Shown here piece after piece: positions 8,454 to 17,278 of a stretch of 64,000 bases of DNA. Source of the stretch: Halomonas beimenensis (GTDB taxonomy: Bacteria; Pseudomonadota; Gammaproteobacteria; Pseudomonadales; Halomonadaceae); assembly GCF_002549795.1 (NCBI RefSeq), contig NZ_CP021435.1, positions 682,001 to 746,000 on the forward strand. The letters run 5' to 3'. Made by a program: the position numbers and the translations under genes. Under the pieces are notes generated by a model that had not been told where the DNA came from, ran no database searches, and worked only from the letters and a program-made list of their open reading frames with translations. Numbering within the stretch: position 1 is the first letter of the stretch; each line of letters starts with the position of its first letter.

Positions 8454-9131
8454 TCAGCGCCGCCGGCGCCGCTCGGCCCAGCGCTTGAGGCCGTAGAGCA
8501 GTCCGAGGCCCGCCAGCAGGCCCAGCAAGGAGAAGACGACCTCCTGGCGGCTCTCCGCCGTCGCCAGCTCGCCGAGCTGACTGCCCAGCAGGGTCACCCC
8601 GGCCAGGCCCGGGATGATGCCCAGCGTCGAGCCGATCATGTAGTCCCGGAAGCGCAGGTGGAAGGCCCCCGCCATCATGTTGGTCAGGGTGAAGGGGGCC
8701 AGCGGCAGCAGGTTCACCAGGGTCATGGTGCGGATGCCGCGCCCGGCGAGGTAGCGGGAGAGCCCCTTGAGGTGCTTCCCGCCGTGGCGCATCAGGGCAT
8801 CGCGGCCGAGCCGGCGCCCCACCCACCAGGTCAGCACCGAGGCGGCCAGGGTCCCGGCCAGGGCATGGCCGAAGCCCCACCAGGGGCCGAACAGCAGTCC
8901 GGTCAACGCGACCAGCAGGCTGAGCGGGAACATCACCAGCGAGGCCCCGGCGTAGATCGCCATCACCACCAGCACCGCCCAGGGAGCGTCACGCCAGGCC
9001 ACCGAACCCCGGGCCAGCGCCATCAGGCTGTCGAGGGTCAGCAGGTCCTGCATGGCCAGCCACTGCCACATCCCGCCGAGGGCGAGCAGGGCGATCAGGA
9101 CGAGGGCGACGACTCCGAGACGACGGGGCAT
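8454..9131 (-). CDS. TVP38/TMEM64 (DedA-like VTT domain) membrane protein
   Basis: Inner-membrane protein of 225 aa with about five to six hydrophobic segments. The VTT/SNARE-associated core is recognisable in GPWWGFGHALAGTLAASVLTWWVGRRLGRD, with a following basic amphipathic segment and L-V-N-L-L-P-L-A-P-F. The family is thought to move or scramble lipids or polyprenyl carriers. The ATG at 9131 has AGGAAG 8 bases upstream. It converges on the glycosyltransferase gene with a 12-bp gap. The C-terminus is very basic (AERRRRR). Confidence 0.82.
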   Translation of the reverse strand: MPRRLGVVALVLIALLALGGMWQWLAMQDLLTLDSLMALARGSVAWRDAPWAVLVVMAIYAGASLVMFPLSLLVALTGLLFGPWWGFGHALAGTLAASVLTWWVGRRLGRDALMRHGGKHLKGLSRYLAGRGIRTMTLVNLLPLAPFTLTNMMAGAFHLRFRDYMIGSTLGIIPGLAGVTLLGSQLGELATAESRQEVVFSLLGLLAGLGLLYGLKRWAERRRRR

Positions 9132-9211
9132 GTGGCGGGCTTCCTGGTGAGCGTGCGCCACAGCATACGGCAGCGGCGGCGATGGCCAAAGCGGTGCCGG
9201 TCCCGAGGCGA

Positions 9212-10141
9212 TCAGAGGCTGGCCTGCACCGCCGGCCAGGCCGGTTGCCCGTCGCGGGTGGTCACGCCGTCGAGCATGGCCTGGACGCGCTCCGGATGCT
9301 CGCGCAGCCACTGCGCGGCGACCTCCTCGGCCTCACGCTCCTTCTGGCCGAACTCACGGATCATCCAGCTCTGTTCCTCGGCGGCGAAGGTGAACCGCTT
9401 GAAGAAGCCGACCAGGTTGGGGTGGGCCTCGGCATAGTCGCTGCGCACCACGGTCAGCACGTCCGTTTCGCCGTTATTCTCGCCGAACAGGTCCCTGGGG
9501 TCGTCGAGGTAGCGCATCGGCAGCTCGAGGTTCATCCAGTGGGGCGTCCAGCCGACCCAGACGATGGGCTCCTCGCGGGAGATGGCGTTGCGAGCGGCTC
9601 CCAGCATGCCCACCACGCTGGTATCCACCACCTGCCAGTCGCCGAGTCCCCAGGCATCCTCGTCGATGGCGGCGTGAAGCACCTCGCTGGCGGCCGAGCC
9701 GGCGCCGAAGCCGTGGATCTCGCCGTCGAAGCGCTCGCGGTGGGCGTCCAGGTCGGCGAAGCTGCGAATGCCTTCCCGGTAGAGGTAGTCGGGCACCGCC
9801 AGGGTCATCTGGGCGCCGTCGACGTTGTTGGCGACGCTGATCACGGCGCCACTCGCTTCCCGTGGGGTGTACATGTTGTCCTGGGCGGGCATCCAGCCGC
9901 CGAGGAAGGCATCGACGTCGCCGGTGTCCAGCCCTTGATAGACGACCTGAAGGCCGAGTTCGTGGAGCCGGGACTCGTAGCCCAGAGCAGCGAGGAGCTG
10001 TTCGGCGATCTCGGTCTTGACGGTGACGCCGGGCCAGGCGGGCACGCCGAAGTCCAGCACGGCATCGTCGGCGAGCGCGGGACTCGCCAGGCCGAGGGTC
10101 AGGGGCAGCGACAGCAGGGCAGGGGGCAGGGAAAGGCGCAT
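9212..10141 (-). CDS. Periplasmic substrate-binding protein, glycine betaine/choline/carnitine type (OpuAC)
   Basis: Secreted binding protein of 309 aa with a Sec signal peptide (cleavage expected after S-P-A-L-A near residue 24). The OpuAC fold is indicated by VPAWPGVTVKTEIAEQLL, FLGGWMPAQDN, VDGAQMTLAVPDYLY and VWVGWTPHWMN, whose Trp/Tyr residues form the aromatic cage for quaternary amines. It follows the gamma-butyrobetaine dioxygenase gene by 77 bp on the same strand, so gamma-butyrobetaine or carnitine is the likely ligand (CaiX-like). No permease or ATPase for it is present nearby; it probably works with a transporter encoded elsewhere. Confidence 0.87.
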   Translation of the reverse strand: MRLSLPPALLSLPLTLGLASPALADDAVLDFGVPAWPGVTVKTEIAEQLLAALGYESRLHELGLQVVYQGLDTGDVDAFLGGWMPAQDNMYTPREASGAVISVANNVDGAQMTLAVPDYLYREGIRSFADLDAHRERFDGEIHGFGAGSAASEVLHAAIDEDAWGLGDWQVVDTSVVGMLGAARNAISREEPIVWVGWTPHWMNLELPMRYLDDPRDLFGENNGETDVLTVVRSDYAEAHPNLVGFFKRFTFAAEEQSWMIREFGQKEREAEEVAAQWLREHPERVQAMLDGVTTRDGQPAWPAVQASL

Positions 10142-10218
10142 GGAATCTCCTTGGAGTGGTCGTCAGCCGCCGCCGGGCCGAGCTTGAGTGTCGGGCGGCG
10201 GCGATCGGGGGCAGGGGA

Positions 10219-11391
10219 TCAGCCCTGTCGGGCCAGGACCCGCAGGCGGGACTCGCACATGTCGAGGTCCAGGTAGGTGCCTTGGAGGTGGCGACGGCCG
10301 CTCTCGGGATCGAAGGCGCGGCGACCGTGCAGCACCCGGCGATTGTCGAAGGCGACCATCTCGCCCGGTGCCAGGGCGAACTCCAGCTGGTGCCGCGGAT
10401 CGTGGACCAGCCGCCAGAAGGTGCGGTAGGCCGCATACCAGGCGTCGATCGCCTCGAAGGGCAGGCGCAGGCTGTCGCGGATCCAGTTGTTGAGGCGCAC
10501 CTCGGTGACCCGGCCGGCATCGTCGAGGCTCAGCACCGGGGCGCGCCAGACGATGTCGTGGGCCTCGTCCTGGAAGCGGAAGTCGATGGGGGTCTCGCTG
10601 AGCATCCGGAAGGCCTCGGGGTCGAGACGGCGCAGGGTCTCGGCGGCGGCGAAACCGTCGGCGAAGATCGATTCGCCGCCCTCGGCGTCGTTCTCCAGGC
10701 AGTAGAGCAGCTGGATGTCGGGCGGGTGGCGCCAGTTGGGCAGGTCGCTGTGCAGCGCCAGGCCGATCGCCGTGTAGGCGGCGTTGTTGGGGTTGGGCTT
10801 GGACTTGACGTCGAACCGGGCGCCGAAGTTGGTGGCGCGCAGCGGCCCGATGCGTCCGGCCAGCCGGCTGACCTCCTCGTCGGCCAGGGGACCGTCCTCG
10901 AGCAGCACCAGGCCGTCACGCAGCAGGGCACTCAGCCAGGCCCGCTCGCCCTCGGCGCCGGCGACGAAGTCGCCGTGGGCGATGCGCGCGGGCCGGAAGG
11001 CCTCGCTCCAGGGGCGCCGGGGCGGCACCGGGTCCGGTGCGGGGGCGCCCGGGCGGCGCTGGTGGAGCCAGACGGCATCGAAGCGGCTGACGTGGCCATC
11101 GGCCCAGACCAGTGCCAGGTTGCCCTCGATCACGCGGGTCTCGGGGGCTTCGGTAGGCGCTTCGAGGGGCAGGAAGAGACGCTCCCGGGTCAGGGCGTGA
11201 CGGCACTCGGGGCAGGCGCAGTGGTCGCGCAGCCAGGCCAGCGGGAAGTCGGCCCGGGTGCCGTCCTCCCAGGTCAGGGTCAGGCGGGCGCGGCTGGCCG
11301 TGGCCTCGTTCAGGGCGGGGCCATGATCATGCTCGGCCAGTTCGCCCATCGGCAGGGTGGGGCGTCGCTCGGCGGTCGGGGTGTCGCTCAT
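10219..11391 (-). CDS. Gamma-butyrobetaine dioxygenase (2-oxoglutarate/Fe(II) dependent)
   Basis: TauD-superfamily hydroxylase of 390 aa expected to convert gamma-butyrobetaine to L-carnitine. The N-terminal DUF971-like zinc site is visible as C58-A-C60-P-E-C63 plus a downstream His; the catalytic iron triad begins H214-S-D216 and the distal His is in RRVLHGRRAF near 360. NNAAYTAIGLALH and the PNWR block are typical of BBOX1/TMLH. It heads an operon with the binding protein and is divergent from a LysR gene. Trimethyllysine hydroxylase is an alternative, less likely with this neighbour. Confidence 0.88.
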   Translation of the reverse strand: MSDTPTAERRPTLPMGELAEHDHGPALNEATASRARLTLTWEDGTRADFPLAWLRDHCACPECRHALTRERLFLPLEAPTEAPETRVIEGNLALVWADGHVSRFDAVWLHQRRPGAPAPDPVPPRRPWSEAFRPARIAHGDFVAGAEGERAWLSALLRDGLVLLEDGPLADEEVSRLAGRIGPLRATNFGARFDVKSKPNPNNAAYTAIGLALHSDLPNWRHPPDIQLLYCLENDAEGGESIFADGFAAAETLRRLDPEAFRMLSETPIDFRFQDEAHDIVWRAPVLSLDDAGRVTEVRLNNWIRDSLRLPFEAIDAWYAAYRTFWRLVHDPRHQLEFALAPGEMVAFDNRRVLHGRRAFDPESGRRHLQGTYLDLDMCESRLRVLARQG

Positions 11392-11482
11392 CTCTCCTCC
11401 TCGTTCTGGGATGCCGAGAGGGTGGCGGCTGGCCGCTTGGCTGACAAACGATTAATCTGGCCTCATTGACCCAAAATAACTT

Positions 11483-12373
11483 ATGACAGGCTTTTTCATG
11501 AGTGCCTTGCCCCCGCTGACCTGGCTGCAGGCCTTCGAGGCCGCCGCCCGCACCCTGAGCTTCACCGCCGCCGGCCAGGAGCTGGGCGTCACCCAGGCGG
11601 CGATCAGCCAACGGGTTCGCCTGCTCGAGGACCGCCTCGGTCAGAAGCTGTTCATCCGCCACCCGCGCAGCCTGAGCCTGACGCCCGCCGGCCAGGCCTG
11701 GCTGCCGAGCCTCCAGGACGCCTTCGCCCGCCTGGCGGAGGGCACCCAGGAGGTGTTCGGCGGCGGGGCCGAGTCGCCGGTGACCCTGCGCACCACCCCG
11801 GTGATGCAGCAGAGCTGGCTGGCGCCCCGCCTGTCGGCCTTCCGCCAGGCCCATCCCCGGATCGCGCTGCGCCTGGTCAGCGCCATCTGGCCGGACGACT
11901 TCGGGCCCGAGGGGGCGGACCTCGAGATCCGCTACGGGCAGGGGGACTGGACGGGGCTGGAGGCGGTGTCGCTGGGTGAGGAGGCGATGCTGCCGGTCTG
12001 CGCCCCGTCGCTGTCCGAGCGCATCCGGACTCCGGACGACCTGGCGGACCATACCCTGCTGCACGCGGTGGGCTTCGCCGTGGGCTGGCCGACCTGGCTG
12101 GAGGCCGTCGGCCTGGCGGGCCTGGTGTCGCGCTGCGCCAGCCTGACCTGCGACAGCCAGGTGATGACCCTGGCGCTCGCCGCCCGGGGGGGCGGCGTCG
12201 CCCTGACCCACCGGCGGCTGGTCGAGGGGCGTGGCGACCTGGTCGCGCCGCTGGACCTGCCGGTGCCCAGCGACGAGGGATTCTGGCTGGTGCGGCCCGG
12301 GCGACGAGCTCCGCGGGAGGAGGCGGCGAGGCTGTGGGACTGGCTGGTGGCCAGCCGGGGAGAAGGGGGGTAG
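11483..12373 (+). CDS. LysR-family regulator (GcvA-like) of the butyrobetaine genes
   Basis: LysR-type regulator of 296 aa with the GcvA-subfamily start LPPLTWLQAFEAAARTLSFTAAGQELGVTQAAISQRV and a periplasmic-binding-like effector domain. An internal ATG at 11498 (MSALPPL) is an alternative start with AGG 8 bases upstream. It is transcribed divergently from the dioxygenase/binding-protein operon across about 90 bp, so it most likely senses a carnitine-pathway compound and controls that operon. Confidence 0.85.
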   Translation: MTGFFMSALPPLTWLQAFEAAARTLSFTAAGQELGVTQAAISQRVRLLEDRLGQKLFIRHPRSLSLTPAGQAWLPSLQDAFARLAEGTQEVFGGGAESPVTLRTTPVMQQSWLAPRLSAFRQAHPRIALRLVSAIWPDDFGPEGADLEIRYGQGDWTGLEAVSLGEEAMLPVCAPSLSERIRTPDDLADHTLLHAVGFAVGWPTWLEAVGLAGLVSRCASLTCDSQVMTLALAARGGGVALTHRRLVEGRGDLVAPLDLPVPSDEGFWLVRPGRRAPREEAARLWDWLVASRGEGG

Positions 12374-12425
12374 GCCGGATGCGTCTTCGGCTCACACGCG
12401 TTTGGATGGTGGCGGCCGAGGCGGT

Positions 12426-13223
12426 CTAGGCGGCGGACCAGGCCAGCGGGTCCTGGCGGAAGTAGCGGGCCAGCAGGTCGTACAGCGCCGGATAGCCGTC
12501 GTGAAGGAGTGCCGGGGCGCTGAAGAAGGTCTCGCAGGCCACGGCGAAGCATTCCCCCGGATGGGTGGCGGCGTAGTCATCGATGGGGGTGGGCTCGCCG
12601 TGCTCGAGCCGGGCCTGGAGGTCGTCCCAGACGGCGGTGAAGACCCGGTGCCATTCCCTCGGGTCGAGGTCGCCGGGCAGCGGCGGGAAGCCGTCGGCAT
12701 CCAGGGTACTGGCCATGTCCAGCTTGTGGGCCAGCTCGTGGATCACCACGTTGAAGCCGTCCAGGCCGCCGCTGGCCATCAGGTCGGGATAGGCCACCAC
12801 CACCGGCCCCTGGTGGGAGGTCTCGCCGGCCCGCTCGTCGTCGTACTCGTGCATCACCCCGTACTCGTCGAGTTCCTCCACCCGGCGGTGGAAGGCATCG
12901 GGCAGGATCAGGATCTCGTGGACGCCGGCGAAGGCCTCGCGGTGTTCCCGCTCGTCCCAGCCGAGCGTCAGCAGGCAGGCCTGGGCCGCGATGGCCAGCC
13001 GTGCGGGCACGTCGAAGGCGATGGCCTCGGCCAGCTCGGGGTGGCGGCTCAGGCGCTTGGCGTGGACGAAGCGCCAGGCCCGGTGGCCAAGCCGCGTGGC
13101 GTCGGGCTCGGGCACCGTGCCGAGCAGCGGCAGCCGGGCGCGGGCCTCGGCCCAGGCGTCCCCGGGGAAGGGGTGGCGGGCCTCGAAGCGGGCCTCGCGC
13201 CAGCGGCGCAGCCGTTCCAGCAC
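12426..13223 (-). CDS. mtfA: Zinc peptidase MtfA (Mlc titration factor A, M90 family)
   Basis: Cytoplasmic M90 metallopeptidase of 265 aa. The zinc site HELAH is at 162-166 with a later Glu in AVACETFF as third ligand. In enterobacteria MtfA binds the glucose repressor Mlc and so affects ptsG; whether Mlc exists here is not visible. It is 4 bp downstream of the GNAT/nitrilase fusion gene and probably co-transcribed with it. Confidence 0.88.
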   Translation of the reverse strand: MLERLRRWREARFEARHPFPGDAWAEARARLPLLGTVPEPDATRLGHRAWRFVHAKRLSRHPELAEAIAFDVPARLAIAAQACLLTLGWDEREHREAFAGVHEILILPDAFHRRVEELDEYGVMHEYDDERAGETSHQGPVVVAYPDLMASGGLDGFNVVIHELAHKLDMASTLDADGFPPLPGDLDPREWHRVFTAVWDDLQARLEHGEPTPIDDYAATHPGECFAVACETFFSAPALLHDGYPALYDLLARYFRQDPLAWSAA

Positions 13224-13227
13224 CGGC

Positions 13228-14805
13228 TCAGCCTTCCTCCAGTCCGGTGCGCCCGCCGGACTTCCAGGACCAGTCGCGGAGGCGCAGGTCGAAGAGGTCC
13301 TTGCGGCGGTCCTTGAGGTTGGTCACCGAGCCCTCGGCGCGCACCACGGTGAGCCGGGTCAGGTCCAGGTCCGAGAACATCACCATCTCGGTGTTGGGCG
13401 TGGTCTCGGAGAGCACGGCATCGTGGGGGAAGGCGAAGTCGGAGGGCGAGAACACCGAGGACTGGGCGTACTGGATGTCCAGGTTCTCGATGGAGGGCAC
13501 GTTGCCGACGCTGCCACACAGCACCACGTAGCACTCGTTCTCGATGGCCCGCGCCTGGGCACAGTGGCGCACCCGCAGGTAGCCGTTCTTGGTGTCGGTC
13601 CAGAAGGGCACGAAGAGGATGTCCATGTCCTGCTCGGCGAGCAGGCGGGAGAGTTCCGGAAACTCCACGTCGTAGCAGATCTGGATGCCCACCCGGCCGG
13701 CGTCGGTATCGAAGACGCGCAGCTCGTCGCCGCCGTCGATCACCCAGTCGCGGCGCTCCTGGGGAGTGATGTGGAGCTTGTCCTGGGATTCGACGGTGCC
13801 GTCGCGGTGGCACAGGTAGCAGACGTTGTACAGGCGGTCATCGTCGCGCAGCTCGATCATCGAGCCGGCCACGATGTTGATGTTGTAGGACACCGCCATG
13901 CGGGACAGCTCGGTCGTGAAGCGCTCGGTGAAGCCGGCCAGGAAGCGGATCGCCGCCTGCTGGTCCTGCTGGGCGGCGCGGTCCTGCAACCCCATCAGCG
14001 GGGCGTTGAACAGCTCCGGGAAGACGGCGAAGTCGCTCTGATAGTCGGACAGGGCGTCGACGAAGTACTCGACCTGCTGCAGCACCGCCTCGACCGAGTC
14101 GAACTCGCGCATCTGCCATTGCACGGCGCCGACCCGCACCTGGGTCCGCCGGCTCTCCAGCACCCGCTCCGCGGGCTCGAAGAGGATGTTGTTCCACTCC
14201 AGCAGGGTCGCATAGCCCTGGGACTTCTCGTCCTCGGGCAGGTACTTGCGCAACAGTCGCTTGACCTGGAAGTCGTTGGCCAGCTGGAAGGACAGGATGG
14301 GGTCGTGGATCTCCTTGCGGGCCACCTTGTCGATGTACTCCGTCGGCGAGAGCTCCTCGGCGTACTGGTGGTACTGGGGAATGCGCCCGCCGGCCAGGAT
14401 CGCCCGCAGGTTCATCGAGCGGCACAGCTCCTTGCGGGCCTCGTAGAGGCGCCGGCCCAGGCGGTAGCCGCGATAGTCCGGGTGGATCAGCACGTCCAGG
14501 CCGTACATGGCGTCGCCATCCGGGTCGTTGAGGATGGTCTCGCGCTGCCCGATCAGGTCGTCGTACTGGTGGGGATTGGAGAACTCGTCGTAGTCGACCT
14601 GCACGGTGAGGGCGACCCCCACCAGCTTGCCATCGTCCTCGATGACGATCTGGCCGTCGGGGAACTCCTGGATGAGCTTGTCGATGGTGTGCTCCGGCCA
14701 GGCGCCGCCGATGTCGTGGTAGACGGCGTCCATGAGCATCTTGAGCTGCGGGTAGTCGTCCTGCGTGAGATTGCGCAGGTTGAGGTGCAGGTCATCGAGG
14801 GACAT
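13228..14805 (-). CDS. Fused GNAT N-acetyltransferase / carbon-nitrogen hydrolase
   Basis: Two-domain cytoplasmic protein of 525 aa. Residues about 1-215 are a GNAT domain with the acetyl-CoA loop in HPDYRGYRLGRRLYEAR (109-125); residues about 223-520 are a nitrilase-superfamily amidase with the catalytic triad Glu264 (FPELFN), Lys343 (QDKLH) and Cys377 (QICYDVEFPE). All three catalytic residues are present. The fusion is known as a conserved protein in proteobacteria but its substrate is unclear; an amide formed or cleaved by the two halves is plausible. It is 4 bp upstream of mtfA. Confidence 0.88.
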   Translation of the reverse strand: MSLDDLHLNLRNLTQDDYPQLKMLMDAVYHDIGGAWPEHTIDKLIQEFPDGQIVIEDDGKLVGVALTVQVDYDEFSNPHQYDDLIGQRETILNDPDGDAMYGLDVLIHPDYRGYRLGRRLYEARKELCRSMNLRAILAGGRIPQYHQYAEELSPTEYIDKVARKEIHDPILSFQLANDFQVKRLLRKYLPEDEKSQGYATLLEWNNILFEPAERVLESRRTQVRVGAVQWQMREFDSVEAVLQQVEYFVDALSDYQSDFAVFPELFNAPLMGLQDRAAQQDQQAAIRFLAGFTERFTTELSRMAVSYNINIVAGSMIELRDDDRLYNVCYLCHRDGTVESQDKLHITPQERRDWVIDGGDELRVFDTDAGRVGIQICYDVEFPELSRLLAEQDMDILFVPFWTDTKNGYLRVRHCAQARAIENECYVVLCGSVGNVPSIENLDIQYAQSSVFSPSDFAFPHDAVLSETTPNTEMVMFSDLDLTRLTVVRAEGSVTNLKDRRKDLFDLRLRDWSWKSGGRTGLEEG

Positions 14806-14869
14806 CGCTAGGGTCTCGCACCAGCCAGTGGGACAGGCATCCTACCATGGCGTCCCCCGGCCGGTTGAG

Positions 14870-14897
14870 CGCTCGCCCCTGCTGCCGGGGGCGAGCG
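14870..14897 (-). terminator. Strong hairpin after the small secreted-protein gene
   Basis: Inverted repeat CGCTCGCCCC / GGGGCGAGCG with an 8-base loop directly downstream of the small acidic protein's stop at 14905. There is no T tract, so it is either a weak terminator or an RNA-protecting hairpin. Confidence 0.45.
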
Positions 14898-14904
14898 GAG
14901 GGCG

Positions 14905-15195
14905 TCAGTCCTCTTCGGGCTGGGCGGAGTCCACGCCGCTCTGGGGAGCCAGCTCGCCCTCCGGCGGGGGCGCCGGCTCGCCGTCGCCCTCGGGATCGGC
15001 GGCACTCTCGATCCCCCCGTCCTCGACGATGGGCTCGTCCTGGAGCTTGGCGTCGTCGCTCATGACGTCCTCGCTCGGCGCGTTGGCGGTGTCGACCCCG
15101 CTCTGGGCCGCCATCTCTTCGCCATGATGATCGGCCACGGCGGGACCCGACAGCAGGAGCAGGGTACTCAGGGTGACAGTGGTGAGGCGCTTCAT
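14905..15195 (-). CDS. Small acidic secreted protein of unknown function
   Basis: A 96-residue protein with a clear Sec signal peptide (MKRLTTVTLSTLLLLSGPAVA, cleavage near 21) followed by an Asp/Glu/Pro-rich mature part with almost no basic residues. The pentapeptide Q-S-G-V-D occurs twice (in AAQSGVDTA and APQSGVDSA). A near-perfect RBS (GAGGAGG, 6-base spacer) supports the start. I do not recognise a family. Extreme acidity fits a halophile periplasmic or secreted protein. A TTGTA-N9-TACAA inverted repeat lies about 50 bp upstream. Confidence 0.72.
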   Translation of the reverse strand: MKRLTTVTLSTLLLLSGPAVADHHGEEMAAQSGVDTANAPSEDVMSDDAKLQDEPIVEDGGIESAADPEGDGEPAPPPEGELAPQSGVDSAQPEED

Positions 15196-15240
15196 GAGGC
15201 ACCTCCTCGTCCGGTGAATGGCATTCCGGCATCCGTGCGC

Positions 15241-15259
15241 TTGTACGAATGCTATACAA
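15241..15259. promoter_or_regulatory. TTGTA-N9-TACAA inverted repeat upstream of the small secreted-protein gene
   Basis: Symmetric 5-bp arms spaced by 9 bases lie 46-64 bp upstream of the start codon in an AT-rich patch that also contains a TATAGC-like -10 on the minus strand. A possible operator; short arms make chance occurrence possible. Confidence 0.3.
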
Positions 15260-15327
15260 AACCTTTTCAAAAATCATCTGAAGTGCAAGCCTGCCATCAG
15301 CCTTCGGCGTCGGCACGCCATGACACG

Positions 15328-15366
15328 CCCCCTGAATCCCGACGGCCGGCGTCGGGATTCAGGGGG
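15328..15366. terminator. Perfect 17-bp inverted repeat downstream of the BCCT transporter
   Basis: CCCCCTGAATCCCGACG is repeated in inverted form after a 5-base loop. It lies 29 bp past the BCCT transporter stop (minus strand) in the gap before the small secreted-protein gene. No T tract follows on either strand, so it is a hairpin barrier or RNA 3'-end stabiliser rather than a canonical intrinsic terminator. Confidence 0.6.
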
Positions 15367-15394
15367 AGCGGGGATCATGAAGCGGGAGAGGGGG

Positions 15395-17044
15395 TCAGGT
15401 GGTCTTGTGGCGCAGTTGGCGCAACTCGCCGTTCAGCGCCTTGATGATGGTGTAGCACATCAACACCATCACGATGGAGAACGGGATCGCCGTGGCCGTG
15501 ACCCCGGCCTGCAGCGCCGACAGGCCACCGCCGATCAGCAGCACGATGGCGATCAGCCCTTCCACCGCCGCCCAGAACATGCGCTGAGGCCGGGGCGCAT
15601 CGACCTTGCCGCCGGCGGTGATGGTATCGATCACCAGCGAGCCGGAATCCGACGAGGTGACGAAGAAGATCAACGCCAGGATGATGCCCAGGGTCGACAT
15701 CAGGCCCGACAGCGGCAGTTCGTTCAGCATGCCGAACAGCGACAGCTCGGGGCTGTAGTCGTCGATCACGTAGTCCTTGACCAGGCTGCCCGCCGGGTCG
15801 GCATAGAGTTGATCGAGGGCGGTGCCGCCGAAGACGCCCATCCAGACGAAGATGAACAGGCTGGGGATCAACAGCACGCAGATCACGAACTCGCGAATCG
15901 TGCGCCCGCGCGACACCCGGGCGATGAACATGCCGACGAAGGGGGCCCAGCTGACCCACCAGGCCCAGTAGAAGATGGTCCAGGCCTGACGATAGGCGTC
16001 ATCGTCCCGTCCGAAGGGGGCCGACAGGGGGACGAATTCCTTCGCATAGGTCACCAGCCCCGTCCAGAACCCGTCCAGGGCCACCAGCGTCGGGCCGGCG
16101 AACAGCACGAAGAGAAAGAACAGCACGGCCATGATCATGTTGATCTCGGAGAGCTTCTTCACGCCCCCCTCGAGCCCGCGCCAGACCGACACCAGGGCCA
16201 CCGCCGTCACCAGGATGATGACGACGACCTGGGTGGTGATGCTGACCTCCAGGCCGAAGACGAAGTTCATTCCGGCATTGGCCTGCTGTGCCCCGAGACC
16301 GAGGGAGGTGGCCAGTCCGAACAGGGTGGAAAACACCGCCAGGATGTCGATCACGTGTCCCCACCAGCCCCAGACACGATCGCCGAGGATCGGGAAGAAC
16401 GCCGAGCGAATGGAGAAGGGCAGGCCCTTGTTGTAGGTGAAGATGGCCAGCGCCAGAGCCATGACCACATAGACGGCCCAGCCATGGATGCCCCAATGGA
16501 GATAGGTCCCGGCGATGCCCATGGCGCTGGCTTCGGGAATCGCCTCCGGGTTCAGTGCCCCATCGGCCCCGAACGGCGAGGCGATGCCCAGGGGCAACGA
16601 GACGTTGGCATGGTAGACCGGCTCCAGCACACCGAAGAACAGCAGCCCGATCCCGATGCCGGCGGCGAACAGCATCGCGAACCAGGACAGGTAGCCATGC
16701 TCCGGCCTGGCATTGGGTCCTCCCAGCCGGATCGATCCGTAGGGCAGGACGACGAGCGCCAGGCAGAACAGGATGAAGAAATCCACCACGATCATGAAGT
16801 ACCAGTCCAGGGTCCCGGTGGAGAAGCCGACGATGGACTGGAAGACGTTCCCCGCCGTCTCCGGGAACAGCAGGGTGAGCAGGATGAAGACGATGGAGGC
16901 GAGCGCCGATATCACGAAGACCCGATTGTGGATATCGAAATCGAAGGGGCCCACATGGCCCTCGATGTTGTCCTGGCCGACGGTGTAGTCCGTCTGCATG
17001 TCGCTCGCCATGGGGGGCGATGCCGGGTTGTCAGGGGGACTCAT
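15395..17044 (-). CDS. BCCT-family betaine/choline/carnitine transporter
   Basis: Twelve-helix secondary transporter of 549 aa importing a quaternary ammonium compound. The signature [21 protein letters not shown] and the central [24 protein letters not shown]-type block (here [13 protein letters not shown]) are diagnostic. It is the third gene after choline sulfatase and a SulP transporter, so choline-O-sulfate or choline is the likely substrate (BetT-like). The ATG at 17044 has AAGGAG 8 bases upstream. The same frame stays open upstream to an ATG at 17266 that has an AGGAGG RBS overlapping the sulP stop, so a 74-residue N-terminal extension cannot be excluded. Confidence 0.9.
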   Translation of the reverse strand: [549 protein letters not shown]

Positions 17045-17278
17045 GGGACGTCTCCTTATTATAAGAAATGGTTGATCGAGGAGTGTTGTCGTGTCAGCGC
17101 AGAGCCTGGGATACCTGGATCCAGTGTAGCCGGGCGTCGAGGCGGGGCCTGGCAGGGTTGGTGAGGGCCAGGGCCAGGCCGGCGGGGATGCCGGCCGACG
17201 GACCGCGAGGGACGACCCGTCATCGGCGATGCGCTCGCTCGGGGGGCGCGTGTCGTGTGGTGTCATGGGGATGGCCTC

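Noticed and set aside
17057..17062. TATAAT upstream of the BCCT transporter as a promoter -10
   Set aside because: It abuts the Shine-Dalgarno, so a transcript started from it would lack the RBS, and no -35 is found at 16-18 bp.
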